A DNA stretch of 57,092 nt from an uncultured Maritimibacter sp. (lineage in GTDB: Bacteria > Pseudomonadota > Alphaproteobacteria > Rhodobacterales > Rhodobacteraceae), in the NCBI GenBank assembly GCA_913063035.1, contig CAJXYS010000019.1, positions 1-57,092 on the forward strand, in the 5' to 3' direction. Of the stretch, positions 1 to 7,393 are shown one piece after another. Made by a program: the position numbers and the translations under genes. The notes beneath the pieces were generated by a model. That model had not been told where the DNA came from. It saw nothing but the letters and a program-made list of their open reading frames with translations, and did not search any database. The number at the start of each line of letters is the position of its first letter. The stretch's first letter is position 1.

Positions 1-105
1 CTCAGCTACGATCACCGCATCGTCGACGGCAAGGGGGCGGTGACCTTCCTCGTGCGCGTCAAGGAGGCGCTCGAGGACCCGCGCCGCCTGCTGATGGATC
101 TCTGA
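1..105 (+). CDS. odhB: 2-oxoglutarate dehydrogenase E2 (dihydrolipoyl succinyltransferase), C-terminal fragment
   Basis: Only the last 34 codons lie in the window; the gene begins upstream. The reading frame from base 1 contains DHRIVDG, the catalytic His-Asp motif of the acyltransferase domain of 2-oxoacid dehydrogenase E2 proteins, and ends in LLMDL, the usual end of alphaproteobacterial OdhB/SucB. E2 transfers the succinyl group from lipoamide to CoA in the TCA-cycle 2-oxoglutarate dehydrogenase complex. The downstream lpd gene at 985 encodes the E3 component, which supports the assignment. A pyruvate dehydrogenase E2 is less likely given the VVG/KGAV context and ending, but cannot be excluded from so short a piece. 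Confidence 0.85.
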   Translation, partial: LSYDHRIVDGKGAVTFLVRVKEALEDPRRLLMDL

Positions 106-117
106 GGAGGATCCCCG

Positions 118-507
118 ATGTTGAACGACGAGCTTTCCATACTCGCCCTCTACGGGCTCTATGTCGCCATCACCCTTGTCCTGCAGGCCACGGGCGCGAT
201 GCAGCAGCTCGGCATGGGCTACCTGCTGTCCTCGCGGGACGAGGGGCGCACCGCCAGCGGCATGGCCGCCCGGCTCGAACGCGCGCTCTGGAACTCGGTC
301 AGCGCGATGGCGCTTTTCGCACCGGCCGTCCTGATCCTCGAGGCGCGCGGCGCCTTCTCGGACGCCACGCTCATGGCCGCGCAGGTGTTCCTGATCGCGC
401 GGGTGATCTACGTGCCCACCTATGCCTTCGGGGTTATCGGCGTGCGCTCGCTGGCCTGGGCCGCAGGTTTCTTCGCCACCATCATCCTTTACCTGCTCGC
501 GCTCTGA
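118..507 (+). CDS. MAPEG family integral membrane protein
   Basis: This 129-residue protein is almost entirely hydrophobic, with about four predicted transmembrane helices. It carries the MAPEG (membrane-associated eicosanoid/glutathione metabolism) pattern: a polar loop around RLERALWNS followed by a helix ending ARVIYVPTYAFG. It starts 12 bases after the odhB stop behind a GAGGAG ribosome site, so it is probably co-transcribed with the TCA genes. It is followed after 4 bases by a second protein with the same fold. Bacterial MAPEG proteins of this group have no firmly established substrate; a glutathione-linked or quinone-related role would be a guess. Confidence 0.8.
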   Translation: MLNDELSILALYGLYVAITLVLQATGAMQQLGMGYLLSSRDEGRTASGMAARLERALWNSVSAMALFAPAVLILEARGAFSDATLMAAQVFLIARVIYVPTYAFGVIGVRSLAWAAGFFATIILYLLAL

Positions 508-511
508 GCGG

Positions 512-925
512 ATGTCGGCGGAACTCACCGTCCTCGCGCTCGCCGGGCTTCTGCAGGCGGTCCAGTACGTGCTGATGGCCGTGCCCGCCAACCTGGAGCT
601 TGGCCCGGGCTACACGGCCGGGCCGCGCGACGACGCGCCGCCGCGGGTGCTCTCGGCGCGGACCGGTCGCCTGGTGCGGGCGCTCGACAATCACTTCGAG
701 GCGCTGATCCTCTTCACCCTGGCCGTGGTCGTCGTCACCCTGTCGAACCAGGCGACCGCGCTCACCGCCGCGCTGGCATGGCTCTACCTCGCCGCGCGGG
801 TGCTCTACATCCCGGCCTACGCCTTCGGCTGGCGACCCTGGCGGTCGGTGATCTGGCTGGTCGGCTTCGGATCATCCATTCTGATCATAATTGCAGCCCT
901 CCGGGGGGCGCTGGGCGGTGCATAA
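512..925 (+). CDS. MAPEG family integral membrane protein (second tandem copy)
   Basis: This 137-residue protein is homologous to the preceding gene: both share the RxxRALxN loop and the terminal ARVLYIPAYAFG helix motif, so the pair looks like an old tandem duplication. Four hydrophobic segments are visible. I chose the ATG four bases after the upstream stop; a longer in-frame start at 422 would overlap the neighbour by 86 bases and adds a non-hydrophobic arginine/serine-rich stretch typical of out-of-frame translation. Function is unknown. Its place between odhB and lpd suggests shared transcription with 2-oxoglutarate dehydrogenase rather than a shared reaction. Confidence 0.8.
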   Translation: MSAELTVLALAGLLQAVQYVLMAVPANLELGPGYTAGPRDDAPPRVLSARTGRLVRALDNHFEALILFTLAVVVVTLSNQATALTAALAWLYLAARVLYIPAYAFGWRPWRSVIWLVGFGSSILIIIAALRGALGGA

Positions 926-984
926 GGTTTGTGCAACCCGCCCGCATGTGTTGTGAATAGGGGCAAAGGCCCAAGGAGAAGAAC

Positions 985-2373
985 ATGGCAAGCTACGACG
1001 TCATCGTGATCGGCAGCGGCCCCGGCGGCTATGTCTGCGCCATCCGCTGCGCCCAGCTGGGACTGAAGACGGCCTGCGTCGAGGGGCGCGACACCCTCGG
1101 CGGCACCTGCCTCAACGTGGGCTGTATCCCGTCCAAGGCGCTGCTGCACGCCACGCACCAGTTGCACGAGGCCGAGGAGAACTTCGCCAAGATGGGCCTG
1201 ACGGGCAAGGCGCCGTCGGTCGACTGGAAGGCGATGATGGCCTACAAGGACGACACCATCGGGCAGAACACCAAGGGCATCGAGTTCCTGTTCAAGAAGA
1301 ACAAGGTGGACTGGATCAAGGGCTGGGGCCAGATCGCCGGCCAGGGCAAGGTCAAGGTCGGCGACGAGACCCACGAGGCCAAGAACATCGTGATCGCCAC
1401 CGGCTCCGAGCCGGCCAGCCTGCCGGGCGTCGAGATCGACGAGAAGACCGTCGTCAGCTCCACCGGCGCGCTGGCGCTGTCGAAGATCCCGAAGAAGATG
1501 GTGGTGATCGGCGCCGGCGTGATCGGGCTCGAGATGGGCTCCGTCTACAGCCGCCTCGGCGCCGAGGTCACCGTGGTCGAATATCTCGATCACATCACGC
1601 CCGGCATGGACGGCGAGGTGCAGAAGGGCTTCCAGCGGCTGCTGAAGAAACAGGGGCTCGACTTCGTCATGGGGGCGGCCGTGCAGTCGGTGGAAAAACT
1701 CAAGACCAAGTGCAAGGTCACCTACAAGCTCCGCAAGGACGACAGCGACGCGACCGTCGATGCCGACGTGGTCCTGGTCGCGACCGGCCGCCGCCCCTAC
1801 ACCGGCGGGCTGGGTCTCGAGGCCGCGGGCGTCGAGACGACCGAGCGCGGCATGGTCAAGACGGACCCGCACCGCAAGACCAGCGTGGACGGCATCTGGG
1901 CCATCGGCGACGTGATCGCCGGCCCGATGCTCGCCCACAAGGCCGAGGACGAGGGCATGGCCGTGGCCGAGTCCATCGCCGGCCAGGCGGGCCATGTGAA
2001 TTACGACGTGATCCCGAGCGTCATCTACACCCATCCCGAGGTCGCCGCCGTCGGCAAGACCGAGGAACAGCTCAAGGACGAGGGCCGCGCCTACAAGGCC
2101 GGCAAGTTCAACTTCATGGGCAACGGCCGCGCCAAGGCCAACTTCGCCGCAGACGGCTTCGTCAAGATCCTCGCCGACAAGGAAACCGACCGGATCCTCG
2201 GCGCCCACGTGATCGGGCCGATGGCGGGCGACCTGATCCACGAGGTCTGCGTGGCGATGGAATTCGGCGCCGCGGCCGAGGATCTCGCCCGCACCTGCCA
2301 TGCGCATCCGACCTTCTCCGAAGCCATGCGCGAGGCCGCCCTCGCCTGCGGCGACGGGCCGATCCACAGCTGA
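985..2373 (+). CDS. lpd: Dihydrolipoyl dehydrogenase (E3)
   Basis: This 462-residue flavoprotein reoxidises dihydrolipoamide of 2-oxoacid dehydrogenase complexes with NAD+. Visible features are the N-terminal FAD site GSGPGG (residues 10-15), the redox-active disulfide Cys42/Cys47 in [13 protein letters not shown], a second nucleotide site GAGVIG near residue 180, and the C-terminal His441-Pro...Glu446 pair (HPTFSE) that acts as the base at the dimer interface. Length is normal for the family. A GGAG ribosome site lies just before the ATG. Position downstream of odhB suggests it is the E3 dedicated to 2-oxoglutarate dehydrogenase; other complexes may share it. Confidence 0.97.
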   Translation: MASYDVIVIGSGPGGYVCAIRCAQLGLKTACVEGRDTLGGTCLNVGCIPSKALLHATHQLHEAEENFAKMGLTGKAPSVDWKAMMAYKDDTIGQNTKGIEFLFKKNKVDWIKGWGQIAGQGKVKVGDETHEAKNIVIATGSEPASLPGVEIDEKTVVSSTGALALSKIPKKMVVIGAGVIGLEMGSVYSRLGAEVTVVEYLDHITPGMDGEVQKGFQRLLKKQGLDFVMGAAVQSVEKLKTKCKVTYKLRKDDSDATVDADVVLVATGRRPYTGGLGLEAAGVETTERGMVKTDPHRKTSVDGIWAIGDVIAGPMLAHKAEDEGMAVAESIAGQAGHVNYDVIPSVIYTHPEVAAVGKTEEQLKDEGRAYKAGKFNFMGNGRAKANFAADGFVKILADKETDRILGAHVIGPMAGDLIHEVCVAMEFGAAAEDLARTCHAHPTFSEAMREAALACGDGPIHS

Positions 2374-2380
2374 CGCGGCA

Positions 2381-2406
2381 CCCCCTGCCCCGCCCGGGAC
2401 AGGGGG
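2381..2406 (+). terminator. Hairpin after lpd
   Basis: Inverted repeat CCCCCTG (2381-2387) / CAGGGGG (2400-2406) with a 12-base loop, starting 7 bases after the lpd stop. The following bases (CTTCACC) contain no real T-run, so this is a candidate factor-assisted terminator rather than a classical intrinsic one. Confidence 0.5.
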
Positions 2407-2523
2407 CTTCACCGTTCACGGCCATCGGCGTCCCCGCCTGTGCCGCGCCGGTACCCTCCCGCGCCGGGGTTAAGGCAGGGTAAAGGCGCGCTTCATCGTT
2501 CCGGAAATATCCTCGGGGGTGAA

Positions 2524-2565
2524 TTGGCCCCGCCCGCGGGGCCAAGAGGGGGCGGAAAGCCCCCT
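2524..2565 (-). terminator. Double hairpin downstream of the GntR gene
   Basis: Two adjacent inverted repeats lie just past the stop of the minus-strand GntR gene: AGGGGGC/GCCCCCT (2547-2553 and 2559-2565, 5-base loop) and TTGGCCCC/GGGGCCAA (2524-2531 and 2538-2545, 6-base loop). Bases 2501-2523 next to them (CGGAAATATCCTCGG) resemble one arm of the long palindromic repeat found at 7234, 34541 and 54694, so this may be a degraded copy. The site could end transcription from both convergent genes. Confidence 0.5.
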
Positions 2566-2568
2566 GCC

Positions 2569-3219
2569 CTAGCCCACCAGCATGCGAAGGCCCTGGGTCA
2601 CGTCCGTCCGCACGGCCAGCCGGAGCCCCGGCTCGTCACCCGCGCGCAGCGCCGCCAGGATCATGCGGTGATTGAGCGGCGGCTCGGTGCGCTGCAGCCG
2701 GCCGTAGAGATGGCGCATCGTGGGGCCGAGCTGCAGCCAGACCGTCTCGGCCATCGCCAGCATGGCCGGGGCCTGCGCCCGAAGGTAGAGGCTGCGGTGG
2801 AATTCCAGGTTCGCGCGGATATAGCCGACCGAGTCCTGCTTGGCGATGACCTGCGCGATCGTGGCGTTGATGCTCTGCATCCGGTCGATCAGCGCGATAT
2901 GCGCCCGCGGCAGCGCCCGCGCGGCCAGTTCCGGTTCCAGCAGCGCGCGCAACGCCGCAAGCTCCTCGATCCGCTCGGGGCCAAGATCCGGCGTGGTGAT
3001 CCGCCCCGAGGACGACAGCGTCAGCGCGCCTTCCGCCGCGAGCCGCCGGACCGCTTCGCGGGCCGGCGTCATCGACACACCGAAACTCTTGGCCAGCCCC
3101 CTGAGCGTCAGGGGTTGGCCCGGGGCCAGCTCGCCATGCATGATCTGCGTGCGAAGCTTGCGGTAGACCCGGTCATGGGCGGCGGCGGTCGTGTCGGCGG
3201 GGCGCGGGGATATCAGCAT
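2569..3219 (-). CDS. GntR-family transcriptional regulator (FCD/FadR subfamily)
   Basis: This 216-residue protein has a winged helix-turn-helix at about residues 15-80 (pattern GELAPGQPLTLRGLAKSFGVS...PAREAVRRLAAEG) and an all-helical FCD ligand domain from about residue 85 (LRALLEPELAARA, then an N..FH motif that usually supplies metal ligands). Such proteins sense small organic acids and usually repress a neighbouring catabolic operon. Here the neighbours are lpd and a metallopeptidase, convergent and divergent respectively, so no target is obvious. Length is on the short side but normal for FCD regulators. Confidence 0.88.
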   Translation of the reverse strand: MLISPRPADTTAAAHDRVYRKLRTQIMHGELAPGQPLTLRGLAKSFGVSMTPAREAVRRLAAEGALTLSSSGRITTPDLGPERIEELAALRALLEPELAARALPRAHIALIDRMQSINATIAQVIAKQDSVGYIRANLEFHRSLYLRAQAPAMLAMAETVWLQLGPTMRHLYGRLQRTEPPLNHRMILAALRAGDEPGLRLAVRTDVTQGLRMLVG

Positions 3220-3250
3220 GGGCGGATTGTGATCACGTTCCGCGGTGCGG

Positions 3251-3946
3251 TCAACGACTGCCGAAATCGAAACGGTGCAGGGCGGGCCCCTCGGCCCGGA
3301 GCCAGGCGCGGGGCGCCTCGTAGCCGGGGCAGAGCTGCCGGACCACCGCCCAGAAGGCCGGGGAATGGTTCATTTCCGCCAGGTGCGCCACCTCGTGCGC
3401 CGCGACGTAGTCGAGCACCTCGGGCGGCGCCATCACCAGGCGCCACGAATACATCAGCCCGCCGCGCGCCGAACACGACCCCCAGCGCGAGCGCGTGTCT
3501 CGCAGCGTGATCCCGGCATAGCCGCGTCCGAGCGCCGCCGCATGCAGATCGGAGGCCGCCGCCAGCCGCGCCCGCGCGGCCCCGATCAGGAACGCCCGCA
3601 GCCGGGCGGGCACCTGCCCGGGCCGGCCCGGCACGTGCAGCGCGCCGTCCTCCGCCCAGGCTGTCCGGCCCGTGCCGGGGCGAATCTCCAGCGTCCGGCC
3701 CTCGAAGGGCAGGGTTCCCCCGACCGCCGGCACGATCCGCGGGCGGGCCTCGGCCACATGCGCGCGCAGCCAGCCCGCCCTCTCGCGCAGGAAGGCCAGC
3801 GCCTCGCGCTCGGGCACGCGGCGGGGCAGGGTCAGCGTGACCCGCCCGTCCAGCCGCGAGACCCGCAGCGACAGCCGCCGCGCCCGCGCGGACCGTCTCA
3901 GCTTCACCGCGACGGGTGGATCGCCCGGCAATGTCAGCTCTGTCAT
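3251..3946 (-). CDS. YgjP-type M48-like metallopeptidase (DUF45)
   Basis: This 231-residue cytosolic protein carries the zinc-protease signature AHEVAHLAEMNHSPAFW near its end: HExxH plus a downstream His, with the RWGSCS motif about 35 residues before it. That is the layout of the YgjP/WSS1-like predicted metal-dependent hydrolases. No signal peptide or transmembrane segment is seen. I chose the ATG at 3946; the longer frame start at 3997 adds 17 residues without family character. Physiological substrate is unknown; proteolysis of DNA-protein crosslinks is only a family-based idea. It lies between two unrelated genes, with the GntR gene 31 bases downstream on the same strand. Confidence 0.85.
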   Translation of the reverse strand: MTELTLPGDPPVAVKLRRSARARRLSLRVSRLDGRVTLTLPRRVPEREALAFLRERAGWLRAHVAEARPRIVPAVGGTLPFEGRTLEIRPGTGRTAWAEDGALHVPGRPGQVPARLRAFLIGAARARLAAASDLHAAALGRGYAGITLRDTRSRWGSCSARGGLMYSWRLVMAPPEVLDYVAAHEVAHLAEMNHSPAFWAVVRQLCPGYEAPRAWLRAEGPALHRFDFGSR

Positions 3947-4116
3947 CCGGCCTGGTCCCTCGCCAACTTCCCGTCCCGGACTATGCGCCAAAACCACGCC
4001 GGATGCAGGGGCAAATCGCCCGGCGTTTCGCGGCTGCGGAAAGGCTTTGACAAAGCCTCGCCATTTTGGCAGTTGGCACCGATTGACGCGACATCAGCAA
4101 AGCCAAGAGGAATCTG

Positions 4117-4446
4117 ATGCCCAAGGAAGAATGGGGCGTGAAACGACTCTGCCCCAATTGTTCGACCCGCTTCTACGATCTGCAGCGGAACCCGATGACC
4201 TGTCCCGCCTGCGGGCACAGCTTCGACCTCGAATCGCTGACCGGCGCAAAGTCGCAGTCCACCGCCTCGAGCCGCAAGGCGAAGCCGGCCAAGGCCGCGG
4301 CGCCCGCCGAAGAGGCCGAGGTCATCGAGGATGACAACGACTCCGATGTCAGCCTGGGCGATGACGTGCTCGAGGACGACGACGAGGATTCCGTCGATCT
4401 CGACGACCTCGCCGACGTCCCGGCCGAGGGCACCGACGAGAGCTGA
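4117..4446 (+). CDS. FYDLN acid-domain protein (TIGR02300 family)
   Basis: This 109-residue protein has an N-terminal zinc-ribbon with two CxxC pairs (CPNCSTRFYDL and CPACG), a middle Lys/Ala-rich linker, and a very acidic tail of Asp/Glu runs. This is the small alphaproteobacterial FYDLN-acid family; the name motif FYDL is present. Function is not established. It starts behind an AAGAGGAA ribosome site after a 170-base gap that contains no other gene, and it is followed by the tRNA-Ala gene. Confidence 0.9.
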   Translation: MPKEEWGVKRLCPNCSTRFYDLQRNPMTCPACGHSFDLESLTGAKSQSTASSRKAKPAKAAAPAEEAEVIEDDNDSDVSLGDDVLEDDDEDSVDLDDLADVPAEGTDES

Positions 4447-4464
4447 TCCGCCGCATTTTTGCAC

Positions 4465-4493
4465 TTGATCTAGGCGGGTCGCTTCAATATCTA
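4465..4493 (+). promoter_or_regulatory. Sigma-70-like promoter of tRNA-Ala
   Basis: TTGATC (4465-4470), a 17-base spacer and TATCTA (4488-4493) place a start site near 4500, about 26 bases before the mature tRNA. The leader contains a small hairpin GCGAGC/GCTCGC (4501-4518) that could be part of the precursor removed by RNase P. Confidence 0.55.
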
Positions 4494-4525
4494 CCCTCTG
4501 GCGAGCGGGACAGCTCGCCCTCGGT

Positions 4526-4601
<76 letters not shown>

Positions 4602-4753
4602 AATTTCCCCGCGGACACCGACGGCAGGCGCTGAGGACACGGTCCGGCGGCCCCGATGCCGCATCCCGCGCTTTTCCGCTGGCCAGGGCCCGGCCGGGGG
4701 TGTAACGCCCGCGGTGACATCACTCGTATACTCCTTTGACGGACATTTCCCCG

Positions 4754-6574
4754 ATGGATCTGAGAAACATCGCCATCATCGCGCATGTCGATCATGGCAA
4801 GACAACCCTCGTGGACGAACTGCTCAAGCAGTCCGGCGCCTTCCGCGAAAACCAGGCGGTCGCCGAGCGCGCGCTCGATTCCAACGATCTCGAACGCGAG
4901 CGGGGGATCACCATCCTCGCCAAGGCGACGAGCCTGGAATGGGGCAGCACGCGCATCAACATCGTCGACACCCCGGGGCATGCCGATTTCGGGGGCGAAG
5001 TCGAACGGATCCTCTCGATGGTGGACGGTGTCGTCCTGCTCGTCGACGCGGCCGAGGGGCCGATGCCCCAGACCAAGTTCGTCACCTCGAAGGCGCTGGC
5101 GCTGGGCCTGCGCCCGATCGTCGTGCTGAACAAGGTCGACAAACCGGACGCCGAACCGGACCGCGCGCTCGACGAGGTCTTCGATCTCTTTGTCGGCCTC
5201 GGCGCCGATGACGACCAGCTCGATTTCCCGGTGCTCTATGCCTCCGGCCGCTCGGGCTGGGCCGATGCCGAACTCGACGGGCCGCGCCGGGACCTGGTGG
5301 CGCTCTTTGACCTTATCGTCGCCCATGTTCCGCCGCCGGACCAGATCGCCGCGCAGCACGGCCCGTTCCGGATGCTGGCAACCACGCTCGGCGCCGATCC
5401 GTTCCTTGGCCGCATCCTTACCGGCCGCGTGGAGAGCGGCACGCTTCGAACCGGCATGACGCTGAAGGCGCTCTCGCGCGATGGCGCACAGCTGGAGTCG
5501 TTCCGCGTCGCCAAGATCCTGGCGTTCCGCGGATTGGGACAGCAGCCGATCGAGGAAGCCGTCGCCGGCGACATCGTGACCCTCTCGGGCATGTCGAAGG
5601 CCACGGTGGCCGACACGCTCTGCGATCCGGCCGTGACCGATCCGATCCCCGCCCAGCCGATCGACCCGCCGACGATCTCGGTCACATTCGGGATCAACGA
5701 CAGCCCGCTGGCCGGGCGCGAGGGCAGCAAGGTGCAGTCGCGGGTCATCCGCGACCGGCTGATGAAGGAAGCGGAATCGAACGTTGCCATCCGCGTCAGC
5801 GACACGCCCGGCGGCGAGGCCTTCGAGGTCGCGGGCCGCGGCGAATTGCAGATGGGCGTCCTGATCGAGAACATGCGCCGCGAGGGCTTCGAGCTTTCGA
5901 TCTCGCGCCCGCAGGTGCTGACCCGCGACGAGAACGGCCAGCGTCTCGAACCGGTCGAGGAAGTCACCATCGACGTGGACGACGAGTATACCGGCGCCGT
6001 CATCGAGAAGCTGACCGGCCCGCGCAAGGGCGATCTCGCCGAGATGAAACCGGCCGGCCAGGGCAAGACCCGGATCGTCGCCCACGTGCCCTCGCGCGGC
6101 CTGATCGGCTACCACGGCGAGTTCCTGACGGACACGCGCGGCACGGGCGTGCTGAACCGCGTCTTCCACGGCTGGGCGCCCTGGAAAGGGGCCATCCCCG
6201 GGCGCCGGGCGGGCGTTCTGATCTCGATGGAGGCGGGACAGTCGGTCGCCTACGCGCTGTTCAACCTCGAAGAGCGCGGGCGCATGTTCATCGGCGCGCA
6301 GGAGCCCGTCTACGAAGGCATGATCATCGGCGAGCACGCCCGTGAGAACGACCTCGAGGTCAATCCGCTCAAGGGCAAGAAGCTGACCAATGTCCGCGCC
6401 TCCGGCAAGGACGACGCGGTGGTTCTGACGCCGCCCGTGCGAATGAGCCTCGAAGAGGCCATCGCCTATATCGACGAGGACGAGCTGGTCGAGGTCACGC
6501 CAGGCGCGATCCGGCTGCGCAAGCGTTTCCTCGATCCCCACGAGCGCAAGCGCCAGGCCCGCGCCGCGGGCTGA
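4754..6574 (+). CDS. typA: Translational GTPase TypA/BipA
   Basis: This 606-residue ribosome-associated GTPase belongs to the EF-G/LepA superfamily. It shows the P-loop AHVDHGKTT at about residues 10-18, switch [20 protein letters not shown] for guanine recognition, and the C-terminal BipA-specific part ([16 protein letters not shown]). It acts in ribosome assembly and stress adaptation in other bacteria. I chose the ATG at 4754, which gives the family's usual length and N-terminus ([15 protein letters not shown]); an upstream TTG at 4736 is possible but has no better ribosome site. The 152 bases between the tRNA and this gene show nothing else I can name. Confidence 0.97.
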   Translation: MDLRNIAIIAHVDHGKTTLVDELLKQSGAFRENQAVAERALDSNDLERERGITILAKATSLEWGSTRINIVDTPGHADFGGEVERILSMVDGVVLLVDAAEGPMPQTKFVTSKALALGLRPIVVLNKVDKPDAEPDRALDEVFDLFVGLGADDDQLDFPVLYASGRSGWADAELDGPRRDLVALFDLIVAHVPPPDQIAAQHGPFRMLATTLGADPFLGRILTGRVESGTLRTGMTLKALSRDGAQLESFRVAKILAFRGLGQQPIEEAVAGDIVTLSGMSKATVADTLCDPAVTDPIPAQPIDPPTISVTFGINDSPLAGREGSKVQSRVIRDRLMKEAESNVAIRVSDTPGGEAFEVAGRGELQMGVLIENMRREGFELSISRPQVLTRDENGQRLEPVEEVTIDVDDEYTGAVIEKLTGPRKGDLAEMKPAGQGKTRIVAHVPSRGLIGYHGEFLTDTRGTGVLNRVFHGWAPWKGAIPGRRAGVLISMEAGQSVAYALFNLEERGRMFIGAQEPVYEGMIIGEHARENDLEVNPLKGKKLTNVRASGKDDAVVLTPPVRMSLEEAIAYIDEDELVEVTPGAIRLRKRFLDPHERKRQARAAG

Positions 6575-6580
6575 AGACAC

Positions 6581-7159
6581 TCAGGGAGCCGCAGGGGTCA
6601 GCCGGCCGATCACGGTCACCCCCGCCCCGTCCGGCCCGCCCTGCCCGGCCCGGACCAGCACGATCTCGCCGGACCGCGGCGCGATGCCGGTCAGCGCGCG
6701 GATATTCACCTGGTGCGTCACCATGATCGAGCGCCCCGTCGCGGGCAGCGCGCGGATGCGATCAAGCGTTGCACGGGTCCGCGGCCCGGCCCGCTCGCGC
6801 TGCCCGAAGAAGGAGTTGAGCGCCGGCATCTCGACGACCGCACCGACATCCAGCAACGCTGCCGTTTCGCGGCAGCGGCACCACTGGCTGCTCAGAACGC
6901 GGTCGATCTCCAGGTCCCGCGCGCGGATCGCTGCGCCGATCGCGCGCGCCTGCGCCCGCCCGTCCGCGTCGAGGTTGCGCTGCGTCGCGCAGTCGTCGAG
7001 CCGGAACGCCTCCGGGTCGCCGATGCCGGGCGCCAGGGCATGGCGCATCAGCGCGACCACACCCTCGCCTGCAAAGGCAGTCCAGGCGCTGTCCCCCGCC
7101 CGGGCATCCGCCGGGCCGAGGAAAAGCAGTGCGGTCAGGAGTGCAGCCCAGCGTCTCAT
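6581..7159 (-). CDS. Exported histidine phosphatase family protein
   Basis: This roughly 192-residue member of the phosphoglycerate-mutase-like histidine phosphatase superfamily has the catalytic LMRHA motif after the signal region, the second-arginine segment LSSQWCRCRETAALL, and the later catalytic VTHQVN. The first 21 residues (MRRWAALLTALLFLGPADARA) look like a cleaved signal peptide, so it should act in the periplasm. I start it at 7159; a start at 7183 is also possible, and the longer frame to 7273 runs into the palindromic repeat and is not credible. It ends 6 bases from the convergent typA stop. Substrate unknown. Confidence 0.8.
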   Translation of the reverse strand: MRRWAALLTALLFLGPADARAGDSAWTAFAGEGVVALMRHALAPGIGDPEAFRLDDCATQRNLDADGRAQARAIGAAIRARDLEIDRVLSSQWCRCRETAALLDVGAVVEMPALNSFFGQRERAGPRTRATLDRIRALPATGRSIMVTHQVNIRALTGIAPRSGEIVLVRAGQGGPDGAGVTVIGRLTPAAP

Positions 7160-7233
7160 GGCGAAACAAGTAGCGGCGCGCATCCGCGCGCCAAGCCTTT
7201 TCTCTCGCCCGGGCCTGCGGCCCGCGGCTCGGG

Positions 7234-7309
7234 GCCTCCGGCGGGGATATTTCTGCCACTTGGATGCGATCACCCCCGTCCAAGTGGTCCAAGTATCCCC
7301 GCCGGAGGC
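7234..7309. repeat. Long palindromic repeat, copy 1
   Basis: A 16-base outer stem (7234-7249 with 7294-7309, arms GCCTCCGGCGGGGATA and its exact complement) encloses an inner 9-base stem CCACTTGGA (7256-7264) / TCCAAGTGG (7279-7287). Copies 2 and 3 are at 34541-34618 and 54694-54773. It lies between the start of the phosphatase and the start of the flavin oxidoreductase. A small GC hairpin GGGGCC-GAA-GGCCCC (7319-7333) follows it. Confidence 0.85.
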
Positions 7310-7393
7310 ATGAATCCCGGGGCCGAAGGCCCCGCTTTCGCGTTTGCATCATCTCGCGGCGCATGCTCAACTCCGCGAAAAAGGAGAGGCCGC

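Noticed and set aside
817-2412. A 531-codon minus-strand open frame over lpd
   Set aside because: Composition (Leu/Gly/Ala/His-rich, no motif) is that of a mirror frame; lpd on the other strand is complete with all catalytic motifs.
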